A DNA stretch of 64,000 nt from Hetaerina americana (lineage: Eukaryota > Arthropoda > Insecta > Odonata > Calopterygidae): NCBI GenBank assembly GCA_022747635.1, contig JAKTNV010000006.1, positions 70,409,590-70,473,589 of the forward strand. Direction: 5' to 3'. A program made the translations under genes and the position numbers. The notes beneath the pieces are model-generated. The model did no database searches, was not told the DNA's origin, and was given only the letters and a program-made list of their open reading frames with translations. Shown one piece after another: positions 48,560 to 60,400 of the stretch. The stretch's first letter is position 1; every line of letters begins with the position of its first letter.

Positions 48560-49462
48560 TTAACTTTTCGGGGAATATGTTTCTTCAATTTCAACCGTTT
48601 TAAGTAGGCTGCTGAATTTAAACGTGGTCGCACATCCCTCGACGATGACACCATGGAAGCCATCGAAATGTTGTACGATATCGTATTGGATAATAGGCAA
48701 GTAAAGGTGAGTGAGGTAGCTATGGCTGTGGGGATATCGGAAGAAAGGATGCAAAACATCTTACACAAAGGAATAAGGATGTGAAAGCTCTGCGCACGGT
48801 GGAAGCCACATTTGCTGAATTCTGATCCACAGCAAATGCGCAAAACGATTTTTCGCAGCAATGTTTGGACCGATTTAAGAGGGAACCGACCGATTTTATG
48901 CGGAAATTTGTGGCCAAATATGAAACATGAGTCCACCACTACACGCAAGAAACGAAACTAGTCGAAGCATTGAGTGAAAGCTGGTAGTTCAGCACCAAAG
49001 AAAGCGAAGTCGATCGCATCTGCCGGAAAGGCAATGGCCAGTGAAAGGGATCCTGTTAATTTATTACCTTAAAAAAGGCAGAATAATTACAGGTGAATAT
49101 TACTTCTACCTTCTTGACCAGCTGGATGCCAAAATTCATGAGGAAGAGACCTGGCTTGAAGAAGGAAAAAATCAGGCAAACGCACCTACTCACAAAGGTG
49201 CGTTGGCGATGGAAAAACTAGGGGATTTGCTCGGCCATCAACCCTATTCTCCTGATTTAGTACCCTCACACTTTCATCTGTTCCCAAACTTGAGGAAATT
49301 TGTTTCTAGGAACCGCTTCTTGTCCAAAGAAGAAGTTAAGAGGGCCGAGAATGGATATTTTCACAGCCTTCCTGACTCACACTTCCTGGAAGGAGTACAG
49401 ATGTTGGAGAAACGTTGGACCAAGTATTTTGAAGTAAAGGGAGATTATATAAAAAAATAAAA
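48560..49462 (+). pseudogene. decayed mariner transposase
   Basis: Plus-strand pieces in order. EFKRGRTSLDDDT then VKVSEVAMAVGISEERMQNI (48615-48760) is the second helix-turn-helix. LCARWKPHLL (about 48790) is the linker. VAKYET followed by a stop and VHHYTQETK (about 48910-48960) is where the first catalytic Asp should be; it is lost. APKKAKSIASAGKAMAS (about 48990-49045) and GILLIYYLKKG follow. NAPTHKGALAMEKL (about 49180) has the Asp before NAP replaced (QANAP). PYSPDLVPSHFHLFPNL (about 49240) has His in place of the third Asp. It ends KGDYIKK. It has several stops and frame changes and no clear TIRs. It differs in sequence from the other mariners here. Confidence 0.85.
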
Positions 49463-51879
49463 TAATTTTAAACTGAAAATCGCAGTTTATATATACACCG
49501 CAGGAATGAATTCAACGGAAATATATTACTTATATTGATAATGGAAATAAATTTTATTGACTAATTAACAATTAAAAACAGCTGTAAAAATAGATGAGAG
49601 AAACAATTGGAAGCCTTAGAGGAGGAAAAATGCAGAAAAACGCTTAGGATTAATTGCAAGAAGCGAACGCTGGAAGAAATTTCAAAGGAATGAAAAGATT
49701 TTATCAATAGGGCGGTCTGGATAGCTGCTAAACACCCACCCCAAGGATTCACGACATATTATAATGATCCCAAGATTCTCACATGCGTTCTTCGACTTTT
49801 AACTGCTCTAAGAATGGACAAAATTATGGTATTATTATTTTTGTGACATCATCAATTCCCAGGCTGATAAATATTAAACATCTAAAGTGATCAGGCTGAC
49901 ATGTAACCTCTAATAAATTCGTCTGAATGCCCATTTTTCCGGTATGACAGAATTCTCTATTTTAAATACAGGTAATGTTTTATTCATTAATAATCCAAGT
50001 GCAACAAAATACGGCTTTTTTCCTCAGACCTAGTTTATTAGCTTATAAAGAAAACGTTCCTATCCTATGAATTCTTTGAGGAATTTATTTTCGTAAAGAC
50101 ATACGGTGCACGCGAAATTGTTTTGTGCTAAAGCAATATTTCAGCCGTGAATTCGAAAAACCCAAAATAAACTCCGTCATAGAATGCAACTGTAGCTGAT
50201 GTACTGTTGAAAACATTATCATCACAATAAAATATCCATTTAACAATATTAATTCAAAAACTGAATTTTCGGCAATACGACTTAATAGTAGAATGGCCAA
50301 TAGTTAAACAAACCAATCTACTAATATCATTAGAAATTTCATATTATAGTGCAATTCACCATACCGTAGATCTTAAAGATAGCTTAGTTTTCAGACGAAT
50401 ACGAGTTTATCTTTTGAAAAAATGCTTAAGTTGAATCCTTAATAATACATGTAATAATGCTTATACAAGCTGATAAAAACGACTGAATGATGCGTTACCG
50501 TTGCGCAAACAAGTATTGGCGATTATTGTAAGATGGCACATTTCCGGTTTCATTGCAAAATGAGGGAACTATTGAATGTTGTGGATACTTGAGAGTAGCA
50601 CTTCAAACATATCCTAATTGTAAATGACTGATCGTAGCACTTTTCCACTTGATAAACTTTATTTACGACCAGGTTTGTTAAGTTGTGTGCCGTTTTATAT
50701 GCATTAAAAATTCCGTAAGGAGGAGAGTGGATGTGGTAGAAAACGAATGGATGGAGAGAGAAAGAGGGGAGGAAAAGAGCGGGGAGGAAAAGGGAAGGAA
50801 GGAAAAGGGAGACATTTACAAAGGCTAGCGGAATACAGGGTTTTGACCTTTTTAAAAACAGTGCTCACTTCATTTTGTTACCTGATGATGATGTATTCAG
50901 GTCAGTTATTCATTATGGTCGACTTCCACCACGTTACGCCAGAAGCTACTCAATGTCATAATTGCATTTAGCAATAATATCGACTAATGTCAACATTGAT
51001 AAACATCCTTTTACATCGCTTTCCAAGGAAGACGATTTTAAAACCGTGATAGCGTAACATTTCTTGACCAAATTTGAATAAATGATGTCGACATTTGACT
51101 CTTGGCTTGATTTTGTAGATAACTCAAATTCAAATTAATCGGCAGAATTCTTTCAACCCACTTTTTGAGTCCCTGAAGTTAATTTAAAAACTAACTTTAG
51201 AGAGGAAATGGAGATTTGTAAATAGATAAATTCAATGTTCAACAAAGTTTGTCTACACGAAAGATAGGTTTATTGACAGAAAAAATAATGAATTGTGTTT
51301 TTTTTACCAGAAGCCTATTAACTAGACCAATTTTATGATTATCTCATATTTGCTCAAGGTATTCTAACTTAATTTAGGCCCGGATTCGATTAAATGATAC
51401 ATTTTGCTTAGTTTTAAATGTAAGCACAAAACATTTGGCCTTGAATCAACGCTATTCGAAAGAGTTGGTATTTTTTTAGCAGTAACAGCAACGAGAACAT
51501 ATCTCTCGCGGCAAAAATATCGTTTTTTAGATCATTTCACTTCTTTTACCCCTCTTTTGTACATTTAACCGGAGCGAAAGAGAAACGAAAAGGTCCCCAG
51601 AATAAATTTTGAAAAGGAAGACACGTGTCACCTTAATATTAACCACCTGGCTCTATATTCTGAAGCAATTTCGTGCGTACGTGCGCATTTGAAAATAAAT
51701 AAAACGACGAGTCGTCCGAGGCAGTGGGAGCAAAAAGGAGCAATAACCGGCCAACGAATGAGCGGAATTCCTGCGGAGGCACGACATTTAAAGAAGCATT
51801 AGTAGAAATCGATTGTGTGCGTCACAGCCGCGTAGCATTTATTCCACCAAATCATTTCCCGATACAAAAAAATATGGAG
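49463..51879. other. AT-rich, nothing recognised
   Basis: A purine-rich stretch at about 50745-50810 is the only compositional oddity. No coding motif noticed. Confidence 0.4.
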
Positions 51880-52440
51880 CGCGCCCAGCCCTTTTTAAGT
51901 TTTTTTCCCTCCCAACCCCCTATCCAGGAACTCTTTAATCTTCAGTTATAAAAATGAATCGTTTCCACCTGAGCATATCCACTGGAATAAAACCCATATT
52001 CTCAAACACAAAACCGCAGAATCGAAATATCCCAATCTCAGTGAATATGAAACTTTCTATCCTCTTTCTTTCACCCTTGTCCCGCTATCCTCCCGCTTCT
52101 TTCCCGACCTTTTCCCTATCCTACCTTCCACGCCAACCACTACTGCCTCCATCCCCGCCAACACTTTTCTCGTTTTCATTATTGTTATCTCTTCCGAATG
52201 AATATTTTCCTCCAAATCCTTTCCCGAGGTCCCGCGCGCAAGTCCCCGTTCCGCCATTTTCCTCCTCCCCCATCTTTTTTCACTTTCGTGCGTTGGGAAC
52301 CGATATAAAAAAATGTAAAATGTTGCTCTCTGCTCCTCCGTTAATCATTTGTTTTTTTTCCGAAAACTGCCAAGGCTTCCTCTTGGCACGGCGTGGATTC
52401 GGGACGAGACGCTCGCACTAAGCCTGAATGACGATCAATC
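51880..52440. other. C/T-rich block
   Basis: Pyrimidine-rich on the plus strand with a CpG-containing end. The 155-codon frame across it is low-complexity Pro/Ser/Leu and is not called. Confidence 0.5.
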
Positions 52441-54825
52441 AAGCACATCCTTGTGTAACCCACGTGAAATGCGCCCACGGTCCGTTCGTGGATGATAAAT
52501 ATGCCGAATTAATTAAGCGCCACCTCCAATAATATGCATTTAATTGATTCATGTCCATTACAAAATTTAGGGAAATAAAGACCAATTGCTACCGCGGTCG
52601 TGATGTTTATTTGTACCTACCTCAATTACATACCAGCTGATTCATCTCTGAGAGCTATCAAAAGTATGATTTTACTGACAAAACTACCCGAATGCACGTA
52701 GTCATCACTTGATTTTAATTATATTCGCACATCGATGGTTGCAATCTCATTTAAAATCAAATAACAGTTACTTTTCAACCATTTAATCAAATCGTACTCG
52801 TTCCACGGACATAATTTCACATTTCAGAACATTTTACGGGGTTCCATGCAAATAATTAGACCACCCACCCACCGAGCGTGAAGCCGTAGGATGTGAATTT
52901 TTTAAAGAGCGATAATGTGGGAGAAAATTAATGGCATTACTCAAAAGAATAATGCGGATTTTAAGAATCCTCTTTATTTTCAGAAAAATCGTGAGCAATA
53001 AAATCAGAGCTCTTTTCAACACACTTCTGAAATATTCAAGTATTTGACAGAAACCAGGGAAATAGTTGCACAACAAACTCATTCAACTAAAGTATTTGAA
53101 TACATATGGCTACAAATCGAATATTTTTTTAGTTTATTAGACTTCAAGAGATGGAATGGATGATGAGATTTTTTTACCGCTAGGTTTTTCAATTTAATGC
53201 CACTACACTTAAAATAAAACTCAAAATTAAGAGGCGAGCTAACTAAAAATAATTTTTTATTCAATATTTACTCTTGAAAATCAACATTTCATTGAAAAGT
53301 TGAAGACAAACAAGCACGAATAAGCACCTTCCAAAAAAATGTATCCTTGAACTTCAGTTTTCGCGGTGATATTTTCAGACCATTGCATAAAACTTACACT
53401 TGTTGGTTTTGTGAGCACATTTCTCGCCTCTCCTGATTTAGGATCACTGCTAATGTGAAACGAATCAACTTTAATGTGAAACCAGATAGAATTATCTATT
53501 TGAAAACAAGTTTTTATTTCAATCATAATGAATGAATCCTACAAAGCCGAGAATAAAATCACCATTTCCATTATTTTCTGCGAGTTAATTAAAACACTGT
53601 TCTCGTTTTAAGAATACTTGAATCATGTTTTCACAATCATTTGCGCTAAAATTTTTACTTTAAAAAGCTACAATTTCTACTCTGACCTTCCGAAATAAAG
53701 TATACCTTTACCATAAGGTATATTTTTAAGAAAGATGCTAGAAGTAACAAGATGGTTGCCCCATTGAAATACTGGGAAACTCCCTGGTAATAAAATTGTA
53801 TTTTTATATCTCGACGCGTCTATTTCATTTAAGAACGATATACAGCGACGTTAAAGTGATTTTCCCTTCCAAGTACCGTCCTTGAGTAATCGGACAAAGC
53901 TTTCCCATAGAATACTTTGATTCCCGTTGAATTTGTATTTCTTTTTCATCTCGGAATACTCAGTGAACTTAAATATCTTCCCCTTACAGGGATCCACGGC
54001 AATATCCTAAGACCATTACGCCTCATAGGTTCAGATTATTTGAGTTCAAATTGTACAGTTTTTCTCCATTAAAATACATGGGAATTTCAACCTTCTAACA
54101 ATAAGGTTTACACTAATAACAGCTTTAGCAATATTCTATCCCAAAACTAAAGCTCCTTTGCTTGAGTGTCTGACCTCTACAATTTTCGGTCAATACAACA
54201 AAGTGCATCAGAAAGGCACCTTCGTCTTTGCAATAAATGTTCTGAAATGTTTCCCAATATAGGCTATTTTAATAATTTAAACAGATACCTGAATGGAGCT
54301 GTTTATCAACCTACGAAAACTAAAATATTGCAGAGTTAAAACACGTATCTACCATCAAAACTTCGATTTAGGAGTCTAAATATACGATGTATCTGAAAAC
54401 CGATTCCTAATTAATTACAGTTCCCTGACGGAAGATAAAAAAATAATCTCTTCCTCACTGTAATCTACCCCTATTTAACCATTTTTCGGATCCCTGATTC
54501 CTGTAACGAAATAGATTCTAGACGTACCTCGAAGTAGCAAAACTTTGCTTTGAATTTTTGAAGGGAAAAAATGCTTTTTTTGTCAAAATAGACATGTATT
54601 TTAATATACATCAAAATTTCTTCAACAAATAATTTATAGGATACTTACAGTTCTTATCTATATTTCTTCCATTGTATATGCGAGTATGATTTTTTGCATT
54701 AGCTGCCTTTGACCACCAATCCAGGGTCTTCTTGCTGGCATGCAAACTGAAGAATTATGGAGAAATCATCGCCATTTATATTTTGATATATCCCACGGAA
54801 ACGATTGTTTTAAGATAATCTACCG
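52441..54825. other. AT-rich, nothing recognised
   Basis: 2.4 kb without recognisable coding or repeat signals. Confidence 0.4.
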
Positions 54826-55905
54826 GTTAAGGTAGGTTTTTGGATGGATACAACTACCAAATAAATATTTTATTACTCCTAACCAAACAGAAAATCCTGC
54901 ATTCTACTCTACATCAGACCCATCTTCAGCTCTGAGTATTTTCTTCCTCCTTTCATCCCGTCCAACATCCCTATCCTGTTCCGTCCCTTTCCTCGTTTGC
55001 CTAACATTCTCCCCTATATTACAGTCTTCAACATCCCACTGCCGGTCAATACCCCCTTCATCCACTTTTCCTGCCTCCATAGGATTTCTCCCAACAAACT
55101 CCTCTCTTCACCCACCATACCAAGTACTTCCCCATTGGTTTTCTTCTCGGCCCATTTCATCTTCTCCATTCTTCTCCAAACCCACATTTCAAAAGCCTCC
55201 ATTTTACGTCTATCCTCCTGCTTCAATGACCACGTTTCCGCGCAGTACATAGCAACGCTCCATATCAAAGTTTTTATGAGTCTTTTCTTAATATCCTTAC
55301 TTAACGTCCCTGTCATCAACTCCCTCCTACTTGTGAATGCCTCTTTGCCTATCGCAATTCTTCTCCTTACGTCCCTACTACTTTGACCGTGTTGGTCCAA
55401 AACACTAACGAGATACGTAAACTGTTCTACCTGTTTTCTAGTTTTTGTCTTCCTATTTTAATGTTTAGCTTAGCCTTTTTCTATCTAGAAAATCTCATAA
55501 CCATTGTTTAATTAATATTGATTCTCATCCCATACCTGTCGCACTGAATTTCCATTTCACTCAGCAATGCTTGCAGCCCCTTGCCTGACTGACAAACTAA
55601 AGCTTGGTCATCAGCAAACCTAACTGATTTTACGAATTCCCCGCCGACTTTCATTCCTACCTCCAGTTCTTCCCATGCCACTTTAATCATTTCCTCCACA
55701 TATACGTTGAACAGCAACGGTGTTAATGGGCAACCCTACCTTACACCTCTTCCTAACACTGCCCATCCGGACTCCCCATTCCCCACCCGCACCTGAGCAG
55801 TCTGAGACATGTACAGATTGCGGATTAGCCTCCTTTCCCTCCAATCTATTCTTATTTTCTGTAGAATACTCATTATTTTTTCCCAATTCACTGTATCTTT
55901 TCAAA
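54826..55905 (-). mobile_element. RTE-like LINE, RT palm to 3' end (least decayed copy)
   Basis: Minus strand, in order: RERRLIRNLYMSQTAQV (about 55840-55790); GCPLTPLLFNVYVEE (about 55737-55693), preceded by a TAG in place of the conserved Gln codon; RFADDQALVCQSGKG (about 55630-55585), the catalytic box; AFTSRRELMTGTL (about 55345); WSVAMYCAETWSLKQEDRRK then MEAFEMWVWRRMEKM (55275-55160); and GSGMLKTVI (about 55040). Then comes a 3' UTR ending near TCCAAAAACCTACCTTAACC. Long frames survive, but a stop and a frameshift break the protein, and the N-terminal endonuclease is absent. It defines the family for the copies at 11862, 13690, 19405, 21910 and 43785. Confidence 0.88.
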
Positions 55906-56391
55906 AATAAATATCACCAGCAACCCTACATCGTATATTTGAGACCGCTTGTACCAATTTCATTTAATTAAACGAGAAGTATCAATAGGTATTACTGTCT
56001 CATTTCATTGTCATATAGAAAATGTTTGTCTTTTACTTTTTTGTTATATATGAGATAAATTGTTTGAAAAACCCATTCTTCAAAATAAGCCAGACAACTT
56101 ATACTACCCTAATATATTTTATTGAGACATTCACCTGGAAAGTTCCTTTTGCTGCCCTATTCATACTTTATAATTCATAGCATCTCAATAGACTTAGGCT
56201 AAACACATAATTAATCTGGTTTACTCTCTTTATTCACAGGCACAAAATGAAATCGGCATTTGAATATAACCAGTGATATCTCATCATCACAGAAAAGATA
56301 CTTTGTAAACATGCAAATTGGAGTCAATTTAATCAAAATTACTTCAGTGTCCGTTTCCTAAGGCGTAACATTGAATTACGACTTAACCTTA
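55906..56391. other. AT-rich, nothing recognised
   Basis: No feature noticed upstream of the hairpin. Confidence 0.35.
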
Positions 56392-56427
56392 TGAATCGTC
56401 TCCAAATACGAATATGGAGACGATTCA
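56392..56427. repeat. perfect 13-bp hairpin, 10-base loop
   Basis: TGAATCGTCTCCA and its exact complement flank the loop AATACGAATA. No transposon features are attached. Confidence 0.85.
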
Positions 56428-56782
56428 CTAAGAATCACCCAATAGTCCACTTCCAGTAATATTAAATGAATACCATAGTCAGAATCAATTACTTCTAAAA
56501 GCCCAGGGTCAACTTTTATATCCATCTTCCTTTTTCATACAAATACCAAATGCATCTTATGTGATGGAATATACTACAGTCATCGTATATAAGTGTTTTA
56601 AAGGTTAAAATATGCAGGCCAAATTATTAGTCCCCTATAAAAGTCTCTATATACTGCAAACTTTAGAGCCTCTGTTGGGCACCTTCGCACAAAGCGAAAT
56701 AACGTACGAAAAGCCCTGTAAAATATAAAGAACATATTTCAAAAGACTTTATTATCAAGCAAATTTTTTGTATATATTTCAG
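56428..56782. other. AT-rich, nothing recognised
   Basis: Ends in a good acceptor-like tract, TTTTTTGTATATATTTCAG. Otherwise empty. Confidence 0.35.
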
Positions 56783-56925
56783 ACTCCAACTACTTCGGAA
56801 ACGCAGCTAGTGGTGACAGCGTCAGTGCCTTGCGTTCACAATCATTACACAACGGAAGAGTTACGGGGTTAGATAATGACCAATGTGCCGTCCAATTTCG
56901 GGTGAAGCTTAGCCCTGCTTTCTAG
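56783..56925 (+). other. candidate terminal coding exon
   Basis: Directly after a strong acceptor-like tract (TTGTATATATTTCAG) the composition changes to balanced GC. One frame (two bases carried over, then 46 codons) stays open to TAG at 56923-56925. It reads SNYFGNAASGDSVSALRSQS, then LHNGRVTGLDNDQCAV and onward to LSPAF. Ser/Asn/Gly-rich content fits a C-terminal tail of a host protein, but I do not recognise it. No upstream exon is identified, and no polyadenylation signal was confirmed. It could be chance. Confidence 0.25.
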
Positions 56926-57286
56926 TTTTCCCCAAGAAAAATAGAAAATTTTCGAATTGAACTGGAGGCACATATTTTATAAAAATGCGAAAGGTTGAGA
57001 AATTCATTTTCCTCGAACTATCCTGATAAAAAATATTTTAAGCGTAGTAGCAAAAAGGGAACGAATTACATTTTTTTGCCTAATTTTTCACAAGGAGAAA
57101 TATTTTGAGAAAAATATTCGTAATTTTTGTGCATTCATGTTCCTTATGGGCTGTTGTAAATGGAAAAATTTTATTATAAATGAAATATCTGGAAGCAACA
57201 TTACTCACCCAGAGAAATTGTCTCTTCGAACAATTATTTATATGTAATGATAAAAGAAAAAGACATGAAATATTTTACGATATATA
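56926..57286. other. AT-rich flank of the mariner
   Basis: No feature noticed. Confidence 0.4.
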
Positions 57287-57288
57287 TA

Positions 57289-58620
57289 CTACCTTGATCA
57301 AAAATTTCCCGGAATTTATTCAGAAAATTAAAAATACAAGTTTATTCATCTAAATCTATATTGTCCCCTTCAAAGTAATCCCCATCGACTGCAACACACT
57401 TATGCCAGCGCTTGATCCAATCCTCGAAACATTTTTTATATTCGGTTTTCGGTATGTCCATCAGTGCTTCCTGCGATTTTTCCATTACTTCCTCTCGGCT
57501 GCTAAAACGCGTTCCCCGTAATGGTTTTTTAACTCGATTGAACAGAAAGAAGTCACAGGGAGCCAAATCAGGTGAATTCGGTGGCTGTTGGATGGTATTT
57601 GTTGCATTTTTCGTCAAAAAATTACGAATAATGATAGCACTGTGCGACGGTGCGTTATCATGGTGCAAAATCCACGAGTTTTCTGCCCACATTTCTGGTC
57701 TCTTTCGGCGAATTGCTTCACGCAAACGTCTCATAACGCCCAAATAATACTCTTTGTTTACTGTCTGGCCTTCTGGCAAAAATTCATGATGCACTACACC
57801 GTTGTAATCCATGAAAACCGTCAGCATTGCCTTCTTTTTTGACTGAAAACGACGTGGTTTTTTTGGTCTCGGCTCATTTGGTGAACGCCATTCACTTGCC
57901 TGATGTCTGGATTGCGTGTCGTACTCATAAACCCACGTCTCGTCTCCAGTAATGATCCTTTTGATGAATGTGGGATCGGATTCAGCCTCGCAAATCATGT
58001 CTTTTGCGACGTCAACACGGTCTCTTTTTTGCATGAAATTGAGGTCTTTTGGAACCAACTTTGCTGCTACACGACGGAAACCCAAATCATTAACCACAAT
58101 GTCTTGGGCGGATCCATAGGCAATGTTCAAGTCCTCCGCTATTTCTCTGATGGTTAATTTGCGGTTATTGACCAACATTTCTTTTACTTTATCAATTTTT
58201 TCACCGACTTTCGATGTCGATGGTCTGCCACTGCGTTCATCATCTTCGATTGACTCACGACCACTTCTGAACCGCTCGTGCCACTGGTAAACGACCGTTT
58301 TTTTTAGAGAATCGTTGCCGAAACACTTTTCCAACATTTCCAACGTCCGTGCGCCACTAAATCCGTTTTTTACGCAAAATTTAATACAAGTTCGTTGTTG
58401 CAAATTTAAATCCATTTCTGCAATTGTAAAAAATCGCCAACACACACAGAGAGAGATGTACTCTTGGCTACGTAACTTTTGCAAATGTCAAGTTATGACA
58501 CTAAGATTTAAAGGGAATATCAACAACAGATGTACCAATTTAACAAAAAAAACAGAACTCAAATCGGAACGATGGGAGCGCCACACGGTGGTTATTCCGG
58601 GAACTTTTTGATCAAGGTAG
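57289..58620 (-). mobile_element. structurally intact mariner transposon, 1332 bp
   Basis: Terminal inverted repeats of 27 bp (57289-57315 and 58594-58620) start CTACCTTGATCAAAAA and differ at one position. TA dinucleotides at 57287-57288 and 58621-58622 are the target-site duplication expected for mariner elements. The inside holds one open transposase frame on the minus strand with about 200 bases of leader between its ATG and the TIR. Size, TIR length and coding capacity are typical of a full-length mariner. It is the only element in the window with both ends and an unbroken gene, which suggests recent insertion. Confidence 0.95.
57342..58415 (-). CDS. mariner transposase (D,D34D), 357 aa, intact
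   Basis: Cut-and-paste transposase that binds its TIRs and inserts at TA. The first ATG is at 58415 (MDLNLQQRTCIKFCVKNGFS); the frame is open further upstream but only with a TTG. Residues about 1-110 hold two helix-turn-helix units, the second around LTIREIAEDLNIAYGSAQDI, with the RSGRPS linker between. LVPKDL (about 120) is the family's WVPHEL-type linker. The catalytic residues are Asp158 in TGDETW, Asp253 in LHHDNAPSH and Asp288 in SPDLAPCDFFLF; exactly 34 residues lie between the last two. The length matches the family (about 345-360). All key residues are present with no internal stop, so it may be functional. The subfamily is not assigned. Confidence 0.95.
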   Translation of the reverse strand: MDLNLQQRTCIKFCVKNGFSGARTLEMLEKCFGNDSLKKTVVYQWHERFRSGRESIEDDERSGRPSTSKVGEKIDKVKEMLVNNRKLTIREIAEDLNIAYGSAQDIVVNDLGFRRVAAKLVPKDLNFMQKRDRVDVAKDMICEAESDPTFIKRIITGDETWVYEYDTQSRHQASEWRSPNEPRPKKPRRFQSKKKAMLTVFMDYNGVVHHEFLPEGQTVNKEYYLGVMRRLREAIRRKRPEMWAENSWILHHDNAPSHSAIIIRNFLTKNATNTIQQPPNSPDLAPCDFFLFNRVKKPLRGTRFSSREEVMEKSQEALMDIPKTEYKKCFEDWIKRWHKCVAVDGDYFEGDNIDLDE

Positions 58621-58622
58621 TA

Positions 58623-60109
58623 TTTAGGGTTTATATGAATATGATATATATGTATAAGATTTCCATGAAAATCTTGCATGCTAAAATAAATAAACAGCCC
58701 TTACCCAATTAAGCAACAGCGAAAATATTACAGAGCCACGGCGGTGAAAGGATTATTAGAATGATTTTTTTCGAGAAATGTTTCATAACTGCGAAATACC
58801 GGTAAAATGCAAGCATGGAATTTCCATTTAACGCTTTAGAGTCAAACACAAAATATAAAACTACTGACGACCCCATTTTTTTTCTAAAAACTGTATTCAT
58901 AAGAAAATTCAAAACTTGACGCTACTGCAGTGGTGCTGTGAGTCAGTATGTGGATATTGTTTTAATCAAACCCTCAATAGAAAAGTGGTCACTGGAAATC
59001 TATTGGTATAATAACCATTTTGGAACAGGCGATCTGGAAACGGAAATTTCTTAATGACTGTAAACAATTGACCTGAAGTGATTGAGTGTTTTGAGAAAGA
59101 TTCAGTGAAGGACTTCGGGTGCCCATGGGATTTCATTTCGATTATGTACGTGTCGAATAGTAGACGAGGGAAATAGATATTCCCGGAGAAGGTACACCTT
59201 TGAGAATATAGGATTCTCGTCACGTTTTCAAGTCGTCGACTCTGTGCTGAAGTGATTCCACTGTGACGTGAGCTTAACTGCTTTCGAGCCGAGCATGCCC
59301 AACTATGTTAATGCGTAAGAAGCAGTGATGTCGTAACCAGATGCACGTATCTTTCGGCACTCAACGGCCACTAAGGAATTCGTCTTAGCAATAATTCTTT
59401 TGGAACCAATGCCGCAAATTAACAATTTAGCCGTAATTTCTGTGAGGTAAGTACTGTCACGTGCATGATATAATTGTCTGCGCAAATGAAAAGATACACA
59501 TTATAAAATATTTACTGAGTGATCTGAATAATTATATATATTTATCCTTTAAAAAAATTCAATATGTCACATGATTTTGATGATGATGTGGTTATTTTTT
59601 GCCTGAGATATCAAGCTAAGTTTATTACTTTTAATACCTTTTTCTTCAACCTTACTTTGGTTTACTCTCTTAAAAATAGAAAAAAATGAGCTTTCATTTG
59701 AAATTGGTACGTGAATCCAAACTAACATAGAAAGCCTATTGGAAATATCACTCTCAATCTGTAGTTACTTACTTTTTTCCCAATTGATTGCTCCAAGTAC
59801 CGTTACAACATAAGAGCTACTTGCACTGCCTGGATATCGAAAGACAGCTGAGCACTCAACAAAAACTAAAGTCAGCAAAACTGCAGCACCTTCATGATTA
59901 CAGGTCTGCTCACAGAAGAAGCAGAGCACTCCGCACTCGGGTTATTTTTCAAGCTCTGCGACAACAGTGACCGAGCTACAAACAGACGATTACTCCATTT
60001 TATTCTCATTTTCGCGAGGATTTATCCGGTTGTTACCCGGGAAACCAGAATTACCTTTAATCAGCTAGACATGGGCTACGAGTCCTAACGAAAGATTGCC
60101 CTCTTCTGA
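58623..60109. other. no gene recognised
   Basis: AT-rich to about 59210, then more balanced. A perfect donor-like GAGGTAAGTACT at about 59446 follows a short open frame (to about 59447) that I do not recognise. 59790-60090 is somewhat GC-richer with short basic open frames. Confidence 0.35.
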
Positions 60110-60400
60110 ACCTACCGTTCGCCTTGCTCTCTTCAGATTTCTTCCTTCATCTTTTAACTTGTTTTTATTCCTTCCTCCCTCTATCTCTCTCCTAACGCCT
60201 CACGTATCTTTGCTTTTTTTTAACCTCACATTGAGCGTTTTGCGGGATTTACTCTTCTCCTTCACTGACCCAGTTTCAAAAAGGCTGCCTCGTATCACTC
60301 CGCCCTTAAACCACAAATCGCTTGCTTCGCTCTCTAGCCCTCTCTGTTGGTATTGCACTGTAAACTCGGCAGTAACCGCTCGTCCCCATTGCATTAGATC
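60110..60400. other. C/T-rich block
   Basis: Pyrimidine-rich on the plus strand like the other blocks. The overlapping frame is Leu/Ser/Pro-rich and not called. Confidence 0.45.

Noticed and set aside
50745..50810. Purine-rich Arg/Lys/Gly-coding stretch
   Set aside because: Low-complexity GGA/AAG run; the frame beyond it has no motif.
57412..58157. Plus-strand frames across the intact mariner
   Set aside because: Shadows of the minus-strand transposase gene.
59303..59485. 60-codon minus frame and an opposing plus frame ending at a consensus donor near 59446
   Set aside because: Open on both strands, no recognised motif and no acceptor; not enough to call an exon.
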